Source of the DNA: JAOPZW01 sp036379935
GTDB taxonomy: Bacteria > Actinomycetota > Thermoleophilia > Solirubrobacterales > Solirubrobacteraceae
Direction of reading: 5' to 3'
NCBI GenBank assembly: GCA_036379935.1
Contig: DASVFT010000154.1
Span: forward strand, 32,940-96,939
Length of the DNA stretch: 64,000 nt
A program made the position numbers and the translations under genes. Under the pieces are notes generated by a model. It saw only the letters and a program-made list of their open reading frames with translations, was not told the origin of the DNA and searched no databases. Positions 1 to 8,524 of this stretch are shown here, one piece after another. Position 1 is the first letter of the stretch. Each line of letters starts with the position of its first letter.

Positions 1-184
1 CAACGTGGGTCCGAACCTCACCTACGTCGGCTCGCTGGCGACGCTCCTGTGGCGGCGCGTCCTGCACGTCGAGGACACCGACGTCGAGCTGGCCGAGTTC
101 GTGCGCCTCGGGGCGCTCACCGTGCCGGCGGCCATCGTGGCCGCGACGCTGCTCTTATGGTTCAGCCTGGAGGTCATCGGCTGA
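1..184 (+). CDS. C-terminal end of ArsB/SLC13-type ion transporter (partial)
   Basis: Only the last 60 codons are present, ending in TGA at 182-184; the gene starts left of the window. The visible peptide contains NVGPNLTYVGSLATLLWRR, the conserved loop near the C-terminus of ArsB-type arsenite pumps and related SLC13/NhaD-like permeases, followed by an acidic linker and one last hydrophobic helix (about residues 39-58 of the fragment). It would be an inner-membrane transporter; the substrate cannot be told from this piece. The UspA gene follows after one base, so the two are probably cotranscribed. Confidence 0.7.
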   Translation, partial: NVGPNLTYVGSLATLLWRRVLHVEDTDVELAEFVRLGALTVPAAIVAATLLLWFSLEVIG

Positions 185-185
185 C

Positions 186-680
186 ATGCGCGCGCTCGTC
201 TGGATCGTGGAGGACACCTGGGAGGCGACGGTCGACGAGGCGGCCGCGTTCCTGCCCGCCCACGCCGAGACGACCCTGCTGCACGTGGCGCCGAGCGACG
301 TCGAGTCCGTCGCGCATGGCGCACGCCACGGCCTGCTCGGCCGCCCGCGCCAGCGCCCTCCCGGTCCCCCGCCGCCCGAGCCGCTGCGCGCGATCTCCGA
401 CGAGGCGGCCGAGGGGCTGCTGACCGGCGCGCGCGAGCGCCTGGGGCGCGCCGCGTCGATCGAGCGGCGCCGTGGACGCGTCGAGCGCGAGGTGGTCGCC
501 GCGGCCGAGGAGATGGACCTCCTCGTGCTCGCCCGCGACGGTGACCACACGCGCCTGGGCCCGCACAGCCTCGGTCCGGCCGCGCGCTTCGTCGTCGACC
601 ACGCCCCCTGCCGCGTCCTGCTCGTGTGGGCCGATGCGCCGCCGAGCGTGGCCAGCATCCCGCCCGCGCCGCCGCGCTGA
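186..680 (+). CDS. UspA-family universal stress protein
   Basis: A 164-residue cytoplasmic protein with one Usp alpha/beta fold. The N-terminus (MRALVWIVEDTW) is the first beta strand, and the C-terminal part has the typical nucleotide-loop region (LVLARDGDHTRLGPHSLGPA) followed by the last strand CRVLLVWA. A Pro-rich loop at about residues 55-65 is longer than usual. Usp proteins often bind ATP and act in stress signalling; whether this one binds ATP cannot be decided, because the glycine pattern is only partly canonical. The ATG lies one base after the transporter stop codon, which suggests translational coupling and perhaps regulation of that transporter. Confidence 0.75.
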   Translation: MRALVWIVEDTWEATVDEAAAFLPAHAETTLLHVAPSDVESVAHGARHGLLGRPRQRPPGPPPPEPLRAISDEAAEGLLTGARERLGRAASIERRRGRVEREVVAAAEEMDLLVLARDGDHTRLGPHSLGPAARFVVDHAPCRVLLVWADAPPSVASIPPAPPR

Positions 681-689
681 GCCGCCAGG

Positions 690-1124
690 CTAGGGCTTGG
701 CGACCATGAAGAAGATCGCCACCACGACGAGCGCCGCGGCGAGCAGGGCGACGCCGCGAACCTGACCGGCGAGCGCCGAGTAGTCCGCTTGCGCGTCGCC
801 GTCGGCCAGAACGGCCAGGCGCTTCTCGCGCGGGACGAAGTAGGCGCCCGTGAGCCCCATCAGGGCGACGAGGATGAGGAGCGGCACGCTGACCCACACC
901 TCGCTCCAGTAGGAGCGGTCGCTGGCCAGGTAGGCGCCGGCGAGCAGCGCCAGCGTGCCGGCCGGCGTGACGACCATGCGCGCCACGCGTACCTGCGCGC
1001 GATGGGCGGCGGCGTCGCCGCGCGGCACGAGCAGCGGATAGGCGAACCACCAGCCGAAGGCGGCGACGACCGCGGTGACGTGCAGCGTGAGCACGACGTC
1101 GTAGAAGGTGACAGCGAGGGGCAT
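690..1124 (-). CDS. Small integral membrane protein, four TM helices
   Basis: A 144-residue protein with four strongly hydrophobic segments at about residues 8-31, 50-66, 79-95 and 119-140 and no clear soluble domain. The N-terminal helix contains FYDVVLTLHVTAV and a conserved-looking WWFAYP. It resembles small predicted integral membrane proteins of the DUF2269 type, but I do not recognise a specific function. A TANNNT hexamer six bases before the ATG suggests its own leaderless promoter. It converges on the UspA gene with a 9-bp gap. Confidence 0.6.
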   Translation of the reverse strand: MPLAVTFYDVVLTLHVTAVVAAFGWWFAYPLLVPRGDAAAHRAQVRVARMVVTPAGTLALLAGAYLASDRSYWSEVWVSVPLLILVALMGLTGAYFVPREKRLAVLADGDAQADYSALAGQVRGVALLAAALVVVAIFFMVAKP

Positions 1125-1130
1125 GGGCGG

Positions 1131-1136
1131 AGCCTA
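1131..1136 (-). promoter_or_regulatory. Putative -10 element (TAGGCT), leaderless
   Basis: On the minus strand TAGGCT ends six bases before the ATG at 1124, so transcription would start at or next to the start codon. No convincing -35 element was seen. Confidence 0.4.
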
Positions 1137-1173
1137 TTTGGCCGGCGCCGGCATCCGCGCCGTCACGCCGCTC

Positions 1174-1362
1174 CTAGCGCCGCCCCTCGCGCTCGCGGTC
1201 CTCGCTGCGCCCGATGATCCAGAACGCCGCCGCGACGCCGATCACCGCGCCGGCGCCGGCGATGGCCACGCCCGCCGCCTCGAGCGCCAAGCGCCCGCCG
1301 GCCCCCGCCGCGATGGCGATCCCGACGACGATGAGGACCAGGGCGGCGACGAATCCGCGCAT
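1174..1362 (-). CDS. Small two-helix membrane protein
   Basis: A 62-residue peptide made of two hydrophobic helices (about residues 3-20 and 25-50) with many Gly and Ala, and a charged tail ending REREGRR. It starts 15 bases after the mutase stop codon. A purine-rich GGGGAG directly after that stop and nine bases before the ATG would serve as its ribosome-binding site, so it is probably the second gene of the mutase transcription unit. Function unknown; such short membrane proteins are often unannotated. Confidence 0.5.
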   Translation of the reverse strand: MRGFVAALVLIVVGIAIAAGAGGRLALEAAGVAIAGAGAVIGVAAAFWIIGRSEDREREGRR

Positions 1363-1377
1363 GCGGTCGCGCTCCCC

Positions 1378-2991
<1,614 letters not shown>

Positions 2992-2998
2992 GCCACCA

Positions 2999-3004
2999 AG
3001 GCTA
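2999..3004 (-). promoter_or_regulatory. Putative -10 element (TAGCCT) of the mutase gene
   Basis: TAGCCT on the minus strand is followed by seven bases and then the ATG at 2991, which fits a leaderless mRNA and decides between the ATG and the upstream TTG. Confidence 0.4.
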
Positions 3005-3026
3005 CGCAAGCGGCGAAGATGTCTCG

Positions 3027-3431
3027 ATGGACCTCGGTGTGACCGGCGTCAGCGAGCTCGTCCTCGAGGTGGTCGACCTCGAGGCCTCCGAGCGCTTCTA
3101 CGCGGGCGTCCTCGGCCTCCCGGTCGTGGAGCGCTGGCCCGAACGGGAGGCGATCTGGGTCATGGCCGGCGACCGGACGCGCATCGGGCTCTGGCGCCCG
3201 CAGGTCGGGCTGGCCGGCGGGCGCGGCGGCCTCCACGTGCACTTCGCGCTGCACATCCCGGAGGACCGCTACGACGCCGCGATCGAGCACCTGCGCGCGC
3301 AGGGGCAGGAGGTCGTCGAGCACGCCTTCCCCGGCTACGGCGGCAGCCGCGCCCTCTATGTCGACGATCCCGACGGCAACGTCGTCGAGCTCTGGACGTG
3401 GGACGTGGCCGGCCACCTGCGGCCCGACTAG
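3027..3431 (+). CDS. VOC-family (glyoxalase/bleomycin-resistance fold) protein
   Basis: A 134-residue protein with the paired beta-alpha-beta-beta-beta fold of the vicinal-oxygen-chelate family. The start (VSELVLEVVDLEASERFYAG) and end (YVDDPDGNVVELW) are classic. Likely metal ligands are an acidic residue or His in the first strand, the His in GLHVHFAL and Glu in NVVELW. Members include glyoxalase I, extradiol dioxygenases and drug-resistance proteins; the exact reaction cannot be assigned. It is divergent from the mutase gene with 35 bp between starts. The methylmalonyl-CoA epimerase family has the same fold, so a role beside the mutase is possible, but this protein is not a clear epimerase. 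Confidence 0.7.
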   Translation: MDLGVTGVSELVLEVVDLEASERFYAGVLGLPVVERWPEREAIWVMAGDRTRIGLWRPQVGLAGGRGGLHVHFALHIPEDRYDAAIEHLRAQGQEVVEHAFPGYGGSRALYVDDPDGNVVELWTWDVAGHLRPD

Positions 3432-3587
3432 ATGACTGATTCCACGACCATCTGTCCGCGCCCCGCGGCGCCGGATCGCCACGGTCCGAAGAGGTCCGTG
3501 GCTCTGCCACTGTCCCCCTTCGGCCCGCGTCGCCCGGCATCCACGGTGCACGGCCATCTGGCCGCGCGGGCCGTGGAATCAATCATC
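3431..3587. repeat. 157-bp element with terminal inverted repeats between convergent genes
   Basis: The left end GATGACTGATTCCACGACC (3431-3449) matches the reverse complement of the right end (3569-3587) at 17 of 19 positions. Just inside lies a direct repeat (3446-3460 against 3552-3566, 13 of 15 identical, core CATCTG.CCGCG) and in the middle a CCACGG/CCGTGG hairpin. It spans the whole gap between the VOC gene and pcaD and touches both stop codons. It may be a bidirectional terminator-like structure or a short palindromic or MITE-like element. Confidence 0.5.
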
Positions 3588-4354
3588 TAGCCCAGGAGGT
3601 GGCGCACGATCAGGTCGGTCATGGCCCGCGGCTGCTCGACCGTGGGCAGGTGCTGGGCATCCTCGACGATGGCCAGGCGCGCGCCGGGCACCAGCGAGGC
3701 GATCAGCTCGCCGTGCTCGGGTGGGGTGGCCGGATCGTCGGCGGCGGCGATGACGAGGGTCGGCGCGCGGATGGCGCCGAGCTGCGCCACCAGGTCCATC
3801 CGCTCGATCACGCCGCAGCACGCCGCGTAGCCCTCGGCCGGCATGGCGACGAGCATGGCGCGCATCGCGGCGGCGACGTCGGGATGGCGCTCGACGAAGG
3901 CGGGCGACAGCCAGCGTCCGATGCTCGCGTCAGCCACCGCCTCCATGCCCTGCTCGCGCACCGTCGCCGCGCGCTGGGCCCACATCTCCGGCGGTCCGTA
4001 GCGCGCCGACGTGCAGCACAGCACGAGGCGGTCGATGCGCTCGGGCGCGTTGACGGCCAGCCACATGCCCACCATCCCTCCCAGCGACAGGCCGCACCAG
4101 TGCACGCGCTCCAGATCCAGGCGATCGAGCAGGGCGAGCGCGTCGCCGCCGAGGTCGGCGAGCTCGTATGGCGCGGGCGGGACCGGCGAGCCGCCGTGGC
4201 CGCGATGCTCGTAGCGCAGCACGCGCAGGCGCTCGGCGAGGTCGGGGGCCTGCCCGTCCCACATGGCCGTGCTCGTGCCCAGGGCGTTGGAGAGCACGAC
4301 GACCGGCGCGCCGTCGGGCCCGAGCCACTCGTGCTCGAGGTCGACGGGGGTCAT
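3587..4354 (-). CDS. pcaD: 3-oxoadipate enol-lactonase (alpha/beta hydrolase)
   Basis: This 255-residue alpha/beta hydrolase would open beta-ketoadipate enol-lactone to beta-ketoadipate, the last step of the protocatechuate branch encoded here. The nucleophile elbow is GLSLGG (Ser near residue 90), the acid is the Asp in AAADDPATPP and the base is the His in EDAQHLPTVEQP; the oxyanion segment is LSNALGTSTAMWDG. Length and motifs fit PcaD. It is a stand-alone gene rather than the PcaD-PcaC fusion (PcaL) found in many actinobacteria. Its ATG overlaps the pcaB stop (ATGA), making it the last gene of the pca operon. Confidence 0.88.
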   Translation of the reverse strand: MTPVDLEHEWLGPDGAPVVVLSNALGTSTAMWDGQAPDLAERLRVLRYEHRGHGGSPVPPAPYELADLGGDALALLDRLDLERVHWCGLSLGGMVGMWLAVNAPERIDRLVLCCTSARYGPPEMWAQRAATVREQGMEAVADASIGRWLSPAFVERHPDVAAAMRAMLVAMPAEGYAACCGVIERMDLVAQLGAIRAPTLVIAAADDPATPPEHGELIASLVPGARLAIVEDAQHLPTVEQPRAMTDLIVRHLLG

Positions 4355-5661
4355 CGGCGCGCCTCGTGCGCGCTCAGCGCCCGGTCGACGAACACGGCGG
4401 CGGCGCCCAGGTAGCTCGCGGGATCGAGCAGGCGTCCGGCCTCGTCGGCCCCGAGGTGCTCGCCGGCGGCCTCCTCCAGGCGGCCCGCCGCCAGCGCCTC
4501 GCGCACGAGCTCGTCCGCGTCCTCGCGCCTGAGCGCGTCCGCCAGAGCCCGCGCCACGCGCTCGGCCAGCAGCGCGCCGCCCGTCCGGTCGACGTTCTCG
4601 CGCATCCGCTCCGGGTCGACCTCGAGGTGCTCCAGGGCGTCGCGCAGCCACGCCGCCGCCGACCCGGTGGCGCGCAGCAGCGCGCGCAGGGCCGGCCACT
4701 CCGCGTGCCAGGCGCCCGCCGCGCGCTCGTGCTCGTGCTCCATGGCGGCCAGCAGGGTGGCGACCAGGCCGGGAGCCTGGCGCCCCGCCGCGCGCGCGGA
4801 CACGGCGGCCACCGGATTGCGCTTGTGGGGCATGGTCGACGAGCCACCGCGCCCGTCCTCGCTGCCCTCGCGGACCTCGCCGACCTCGGTCTGGGCCAGC
4901 AGCACGAGGTCGCCCGCGACCTTGGTGGCCACGCCACAGGCGACGCCGAGCGCGCCAGCCAGCTCGGCGATGCGCGTGCGGTCGGTGTGCCACGGGGTGA
5001 CGGGCTCGGCCAGCCCCAGCTCGCGCGCGTAGCGCGCCAGCACGTCGGGACCGGCGTCGCCCAGCGCGCTGAGCGTCCCCGCCGCGCCGCCGAGCTGCGC
5101 CGCCAGGCGGGTGTCGCGCACCGCGCGCAGGCGGTCGGCGCTCTCGTCGAGCGCGACGAGCCACCCCGCCGCCTTCAGCCCGAAGGTCACGGGGACGGCG
5201 TGCTGGAGCAGCGTGCGCCCCGCCATCACCGTGTCGCGGTGAGCCGCCGCCAGGCCGGCCGCCGCGTCGGCGGCCGCCTCCAGGTCGCTCAGCAGCGGCT
5301 CGAGCGCGCGGCGCGCCACGAGCATGGCCGCCGAGTCGACGATGTCCTGGCTCGTGGCGCCGCGGTGGACGTCGGCCGCGGCGTCGCCGCCGACGCGCTC
5401 GCGCAGCGCGCGCACCAGCGGGGCCGCCGGGTTGCCCACGGCGGCCGCCTGGGCCCCCAGCGCCGCGACGTCGAAGCCCTCGGCCCGGCACGCCGCGACG
5501 ATGGCCTCGGCGTGCGCGGCCGGGATGACGCCCGCTCCTGCCTCGGCGCGCGCCAGCGCCGCCTCGGCGTCGAGCATCGCCTGCAGCCAGGCCGCGTCGG
5601 CGACCGCGTCGCGGACGCCGCCGCGGGCGAGCACCGCGTCGAACAGGCCGGGCTCAGACAT
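4351..5661 (-). CDS. pcaB: 3-carboxy-cis,cis-muconate cycloisomerase
   Basis: A 436-residue member of the fumarase/aspartase superfamily that would lactonise 3-carboxy-cis,cis-muconate to gamma-carboxymuconolactone. The superfamily signature GSSTMPHKRNP lies at about residues 271-281, and HRGATSQDIVDSA near residue 100 is the second conserved region. Length fits actinobacterial PcaB. It overlaps the end of pobA by eight bases and the start of pcaD by four, so it is translated as part of one mRNA. The substrate is assigned from family and operon context together. Confidence 0.9.
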   Translation of the reverse strand: MSEPGLFDAVLARGGVRDAVADAAWLQAMLDAEAALARAEAGAGVIPAAHAEAIVAACRAEGFDVAALGAQAAAVGNPAAPLVRALRERVGGDAAADVHRGATSQDIVDSAAMLVARRALEPLLSDLEAAADAAAGLAAAHRDTVMAGRTLLQHAVPVTFGLKAAGWLVALDESADRLRAVRDTRLAAQLGGAAGTLSALGDAGPDVLARYARELGLAEPVTPWHTDRTRIAELAGALGVACGVATKVAGDLVLLAQTEVGEVREGSEDGRGGSSTMPHKRNPVAAVSARAAGRQAPGLVATLLAAMEHEHERAAGAWHAEWPALRALLRATGSAAAWLRDALEHLEVDPERMRENVDRTGGALLAERVARALADALRREDADELVREALAAGRLEEAAGEHLGADEAGRLLDPASYLGAAAVFVDRALSAHEARR

Positions 5662-6829
5662 GCTCGAGCCCGACGTAGTTCTCGGCCAGGGTGGTGGCGG
5701 CCGCGCGCGAGGAGCACACGTAGCGAAGCTGCGAGCGCTGGAGCTCGGCCTCGAAGGGGTCGTCGCCCGGAAAGCGGTGCAGCATCGAGGTCATCCACCA
5801 CGAGAAGTGCTGCACGCGCCACACGCGGCGCAGGCACGTGTCGGAGTAGGCGTCGAGGCCGGCGCTGTCGCCGCGCGCGTACCAGGCCTCGAGCGCCTCG
5901 CTGAGGACGCGCACGTCGGCGGCAGCGAGGTTGAGGCCCTTGGCGCCGGTGGGGGGGACGATGTGCGCGGCGTCCCCGGCGAGGAACAGCCGGCCGTAGC
6001 GCAGCGGTGCGACGACGAAGCTGCGCATCGGCGTGATGCCCTTCTCGACGATCGGCCCCTCCTCCAGCGTCCAGCCGTCGTCGGTGGCCAGCCGCGTTTG
6101 GAGCTCCGCCCAGATGCGCTCCTCGGGCCACGTGTCGAGCGTCTCGTCCGGCGCGCACTGCAGGTACAGCCGCGTCAGCCGCGGCGAGCGCATGCTGTGC
6201 AGGGCGAAGCCGCGGTCGTGACGGCAGTAGATGAGCTCCTCGCTGGACGGCGCCACCTCGGCGAGGATCCCGAGCCACGCGAACGGGTACTCGCGCTGGT
6301 AGACCGAGAGCACGCCATCGGGGATGACGTCGCGGCAGACGCCGTGGAAGCCGTCGCAGCCGGCCACGACGTCGCAGCGCAGCTCGTGATCTGAGCCCTC
6401 GTGGCGAAAGCGGATCGAGGGCCGCTCGCCGTCCAGGCCGTGCAGCCTGACGTCCTCGACCTCGAAGCGCAGGTCGCCCCCGGCCTGAAGGCGCGCGGCG
6501 ATGAGGTCCTTGACTACCTCCTGCTGTCCGTAGACCGTGATCGCGCGCCCGCCGGTCAGCGCGCTGAGGTCGATGCGATGGCCGCCCCCGTCGAAGCGCA
6601 GCTCGAGCCCCTCGTGCACGAGGCCCTCGCGGTGCAGGCGGTCGGCCACGCCGGCCTCGTCGAGCAGGTCAACGGTCGTCTGCTCCAGCACGCCGGCGCG
6701 CACCCGCGCCTCGACGTAGTCGCGGCTGCGCGCCTCGAGGACGACGCAGTCGATCCCCTGACGCGAGAGCAGGTGGGCCAGCAGCAGCCCCGCCGGTCCG
6801 GCGCCGACGATGCCGACGCGGGTGTCCAT
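5654..6829 (-). CDS. pobA: 4-hydroxybenzoate 3-monooxygenase (FAD-dependent)
   Basis: This 391-residue flavoprotein would hydroxylate 4-hydroxybenzoate to protocatechuate, the substrate of PcaHG in the same operon. It shows the FAD dinucleotide motif VGIVGAGPAG at residues 5-14, YVEARVRAGVLEQ typical of PobA, and the second FAD motif GDAAHIVPPTGAKGLN near residue 284. Whether NADH or NADPH is preferred cannot be read from the sequence. Start: the ATG overlaps the pcaC stop (TGATG). A peripheral-pathway gene placed inside a pca operon implies that 4-hydroxybenzoate is a main entry substrate. Confidence 0.92.
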   Translation of the reverse strand: MDTRVGIVGAGPAGLLLAHLLSRQGIDCVVLEARSRDYVEARVRAGVLEQTTVDLLDEAGVADRLHREGLVHEGLELRFDGGGHRIDLSALTGGRAITVYGQQEVVKDLIAARLQAGGDLRFEVEDVRLHGLDGERPSIRFRHEGSDHELRCDVVAGCDGFHGVCRDVIPDGVLSVYQREYPFAWLGILAEVAPSSEELIYCRHDRGFALHSMRSPRLTRLYLQCAPDETLDTWPEERIWAELQTRLATDDGWTLEEGPIVEKGITPMRSFVVAPLRYGRLFLAGDAAHIVPPTGAKGLNLAAADVRVLSEALEAWYARGDSAGLDAYSDTCLRRVWRVQHFSWWMTSMLHRFPGDDPFEAELQRSQLRYVCSSRAAATTLAENYVGLEHV

Positions 6830-7185
6830 CACGCGGTGGCGTCGGCCTCGGCGAGCACGCGCTGCGCCACCGCGAAAGCGGTGTTGGCGGCGGGCACGCC
6901 GGCGTACGTCGCGCAGTGCAGGATGACCTCGCCGATCTCGTCCGGCGTGAGGCCGTTGCGCAGCGCCGCGCGCACGTGCATCGCCACCTCCTCCTCGGCC
7001 CGCAGCGTGATCAGCACCGCCAGCGTGATGGCGCTCCGCATGCGCCGGTCGAGGCCGGGCCGCGTCCACACCTCGCCCCACGCGCAGCGCGTGATGAAGT
7101 CCTGGAAGGCGGCGGTGAACTCGGTCGTGCGCTCCACGGCCCGGGCGACGTGCTCGTCGCCGAGCACCTCGCGGCGCACCGCCAT
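6829..7185 (-). CDS. pcaC: 4-carboxymuconolactone decarboxylase
   Basis: A 118-residue all-alpha protein of the CMD/AhpD superfamily that would decarboxylate gamma-carboxymuconolactone to the enol-lactone used by PcaD. Diagnostic stretches are RREVLGDEHV at the N-terminus, FITRCAWGEVW, and GLTPDEIGEVILHCATYAG. It is the full length of a stand-alone PcaC. The ATG at 7185 is the only plausible start: no ATG, GTG or TTG occurs in frame between it and the pcaG stop, 22 bases upstream. The stop overlaps the pobA ATG. Confidence 0.9.
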   Translation of the reverse strand: MAVRREVLGDEHVARAVERTTEFTAAFQDFITRCAWGEVWTRPGLDRRMRSAITLAVLITLRAEEEVAMHVRAALRNGLTPDEIGEVILHCATYAGVPAANTAFAVAQRVLAEADATA

Positions 7186-7207
7186 GCCCGCGGCGTGCCG
7201 CGGATCG

Positions 7208-7732
7208 TCAGACGGCGAAGAAGACGGTCTCATCCGGGCCCTGCAGGTGGATGTCCAGGCGGTAGCCGCCGTCCTCGCTCGTGGCGATGAGGGTGGCGCG
7301 CGCGTCGTCGTCGGGCAGCGCGGCGAGGACGGGGTCGGCCGCGTTGGCCTGCGCCTCGTCGTCGAAGTACAGCCGCGCGACGAGCCGGCGCAGCAGCCCG
7401 CGGGCGAAGATCGACAGATCGACGTGCGGTGCCTGCTGCGTGCCGTCGTCAGCGGGCACGGGGCCCGGCTTGAGCGTGAGGATCGACCACGCGCCGTCGT
7501 CGTCGGTCGCGCTGCGCCCGAAGCCGCGGAAGTCGCCTTCGAAGGTCCCGTCGGGACCGGCCTGCCAGCTCTCGACCAGGGCGTCGGGAACCGGATCGCC
7601 GGCGCCATCGAGCACCCGACCCCGCAGCCGGACGGCGCCTTCGGTGCCGTCGGGGACGACGTAGGGCCCGCCGTCGTAGGGCAGCTCGATGGCGAAGAAC
7701 GGCCCCACCGTCTGCGACGGCGTCGTGCTCAC
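7208..7732 (-). CDS. pcaG: Protocatechuate 3,4-dioxygenase, alpha subunit
   Basis: A 174-residue subunit of the intradiol ring-cleavage dioxygenase that converts protocatechuate to 3-carboxy-cis,cis-muconate. TPSQTVGPFFAI at the N-terminus is the standard PcaG opening, and LRGRVLDGAGDPVPDALVE and DIHLQGPDETVFF are core motifs. As in other alpha subunits the iron ligands are not all conserved, since catalysis resides in PcaH. The GTG start overlaps the pcaH stop (GTGA), the classic coupling for subunits made in equal amounts. Confidence 0.92.
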   Translation of the reverse strand: MSTTPSQTVGPFFAIELPYDGGPYVVPDGTEGAVRLRGRVLDGAGDPVPDALVESWQAGPDGTFEGDFRGFGRSATDDDGAWSILTLKPGPVPADDGTQQAPHVDLSIFARGLLRRLVARLYFDDEAQANAADPVLAALPDDDARATLIATSEDGGYRLDIHLQGPDETVFFAV

Positions 7733-8463
7733 CGCCCGTTCTCCATGGGCGTGCTCTCGCGTCCGCGCAGGACGATGTCGAAGTGGTAGGCCAGCGCCCA
7801 GTCGGGCATCGTCTGCTCGAGGTCGAAGCGGCAGATCATGCGCTCGCGCGCCGCCGGGTCGGGGACGGCGTTGAAGATCGGGTCCTGGAAGAAGAGCGGA
7901 TCGCCCGGGAAGTACATCTGCGTCACCAGGCGCTGCACGAAGGCGCGCCCGAAGACCGAGAAGTGGATGTGGGCCGGACGCCAGGCGTTGGGATGGTTGC
8001 CCCACGGGTACGCGCCGGGCTGGATCGTCACGAAGCGGAACCGGCCCTCGCGATCGGTCAGGCAGCGCCCGCCGCCCGAGAAGTTCGGGTCGAGCGGGGC
8101 TGGGTGCTGGTCGCCGGCGTGGCGGTAGCGGCCCGCGGCGTTGGCCTGCCAGACCTCGACGAGCGTGTCGGGCACGGGGCGGCCGCCGTCCTCGAGCACC
8201 TGGCCGTGGACGACGATCCGCTGGCCCTGCGGCTCGCCCTCGTGCTGCCGCGTGAGGTCGGCGTCGACCGGGCGCACGCGGCCGTCGCCGAAGGCCGGCG
8301 CGGTGAGCTCGGTGAGCATGTGCGGCAGCGGCACCAGGGGCCGGGAGGGTGCGCGCAGCTCCGTGGAGCGGTAGCCGGGCTGGTGCAGCGGCGGCTGGGT
8401 GCCCTCGCTGTCCGGGCGGTAGGGCGTCAGGAGCCCCGATGAAGCGGACCTCTCAATCGTCAC
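7729..8463 (-). CDS. pcaH: Protocatechuate 3,4-dioxygenase, beta (iron-binding) subunit
   Basis: A 244-residue catalytic subunit. All four non-heme Fe(III) ligands are present: Tyr in AAGRYRH (about 112), Tyr in PGAYPW (about 151) and both His in RPAHIH (about 164 and 166), with the spacing of the Pseudomonas enzyme. The N-terminal QPGYRSTELRAPSRPL is typical. The GTG at 8463 with GAGG ten bases upstream is preferred; an in-frame ATG at 8481 would add six residues. It is the first gene of pcaHGC-pobA-pcaBD. A palindrome at 8484-8500 and a -10-like TATCCT at 8514-8519 lie upstream. No pca regulator gene is in the window. Confidence 0.92.
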   Translation of the reverse strand: MTIERSASSGLLTPYRPDSEGTQPPLHQPGYRSTELRAPSRPLVPLPHMLTELTAPAFGDGRVRPVDADLTRQHEGEPQGQRIVVHGQVLEDGGRPVPDTLVEVWQANAAGRYRHAGDQHPAPLDPNFSGGGRCLTDREGRFRFVTIQPGAYPWGNHPNAWRPAHIHFSVFGRAFVQRLVTQMYFPGDPLFFQDPIFNAVPDPAARERMICRFDLEQTMPDWALAYHFDIVLRGRESTPMENGR

Positions 8464-8483
8464 CAGACGACATCCTCGCATGA

Positions 8484-8500
8484 CCTGGCCACAGGCCAGG
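8484..8500. promoter_or_regulatory. Operator-like palindrome CCTGGCC-ACA-GGCCAGG
   Basis: A perfect inverted repeat with seven-base arms and a three-base spacer sits between divergent pcaH and the MoaD-MoaE gene, just downstream of the likely pcaH start site and about 25 bases upstream of the moaDE start. It is a candidate binding site for a pca/pob regulator (commonly IclR- or MarR-type). The regulator is not encoded here. Confidence 0.45.
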
Positions 8501-8513
8501 GCGTCGTTGAGGC

Positions 8514-8519
8514 AGGATA
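8514..8519 (-). promoter_or_regulatory. Putative -10 element (TATCCT) for the pca operon
   Basis: TATCCT on the minus strand would place transcription start near 8507, just before the 8484-8500 palindrome, leaving a leader of about 40 bases before the GTG of pcaH. On the plus strand the overlapping CAGGAT (8513-8518) lies six bases before the moaDE ATG and could be its weak -10. Confidence 0.3.
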
Positions 8520-8524
8520 CGTGC

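Noticed and set aside
2992..3009. TTG start six codons upstream for the mutase
   Set aside because: It would overlap the -10-like TAGCCT at 2999-3004, which is correctly spaced for the ATG at 2991.
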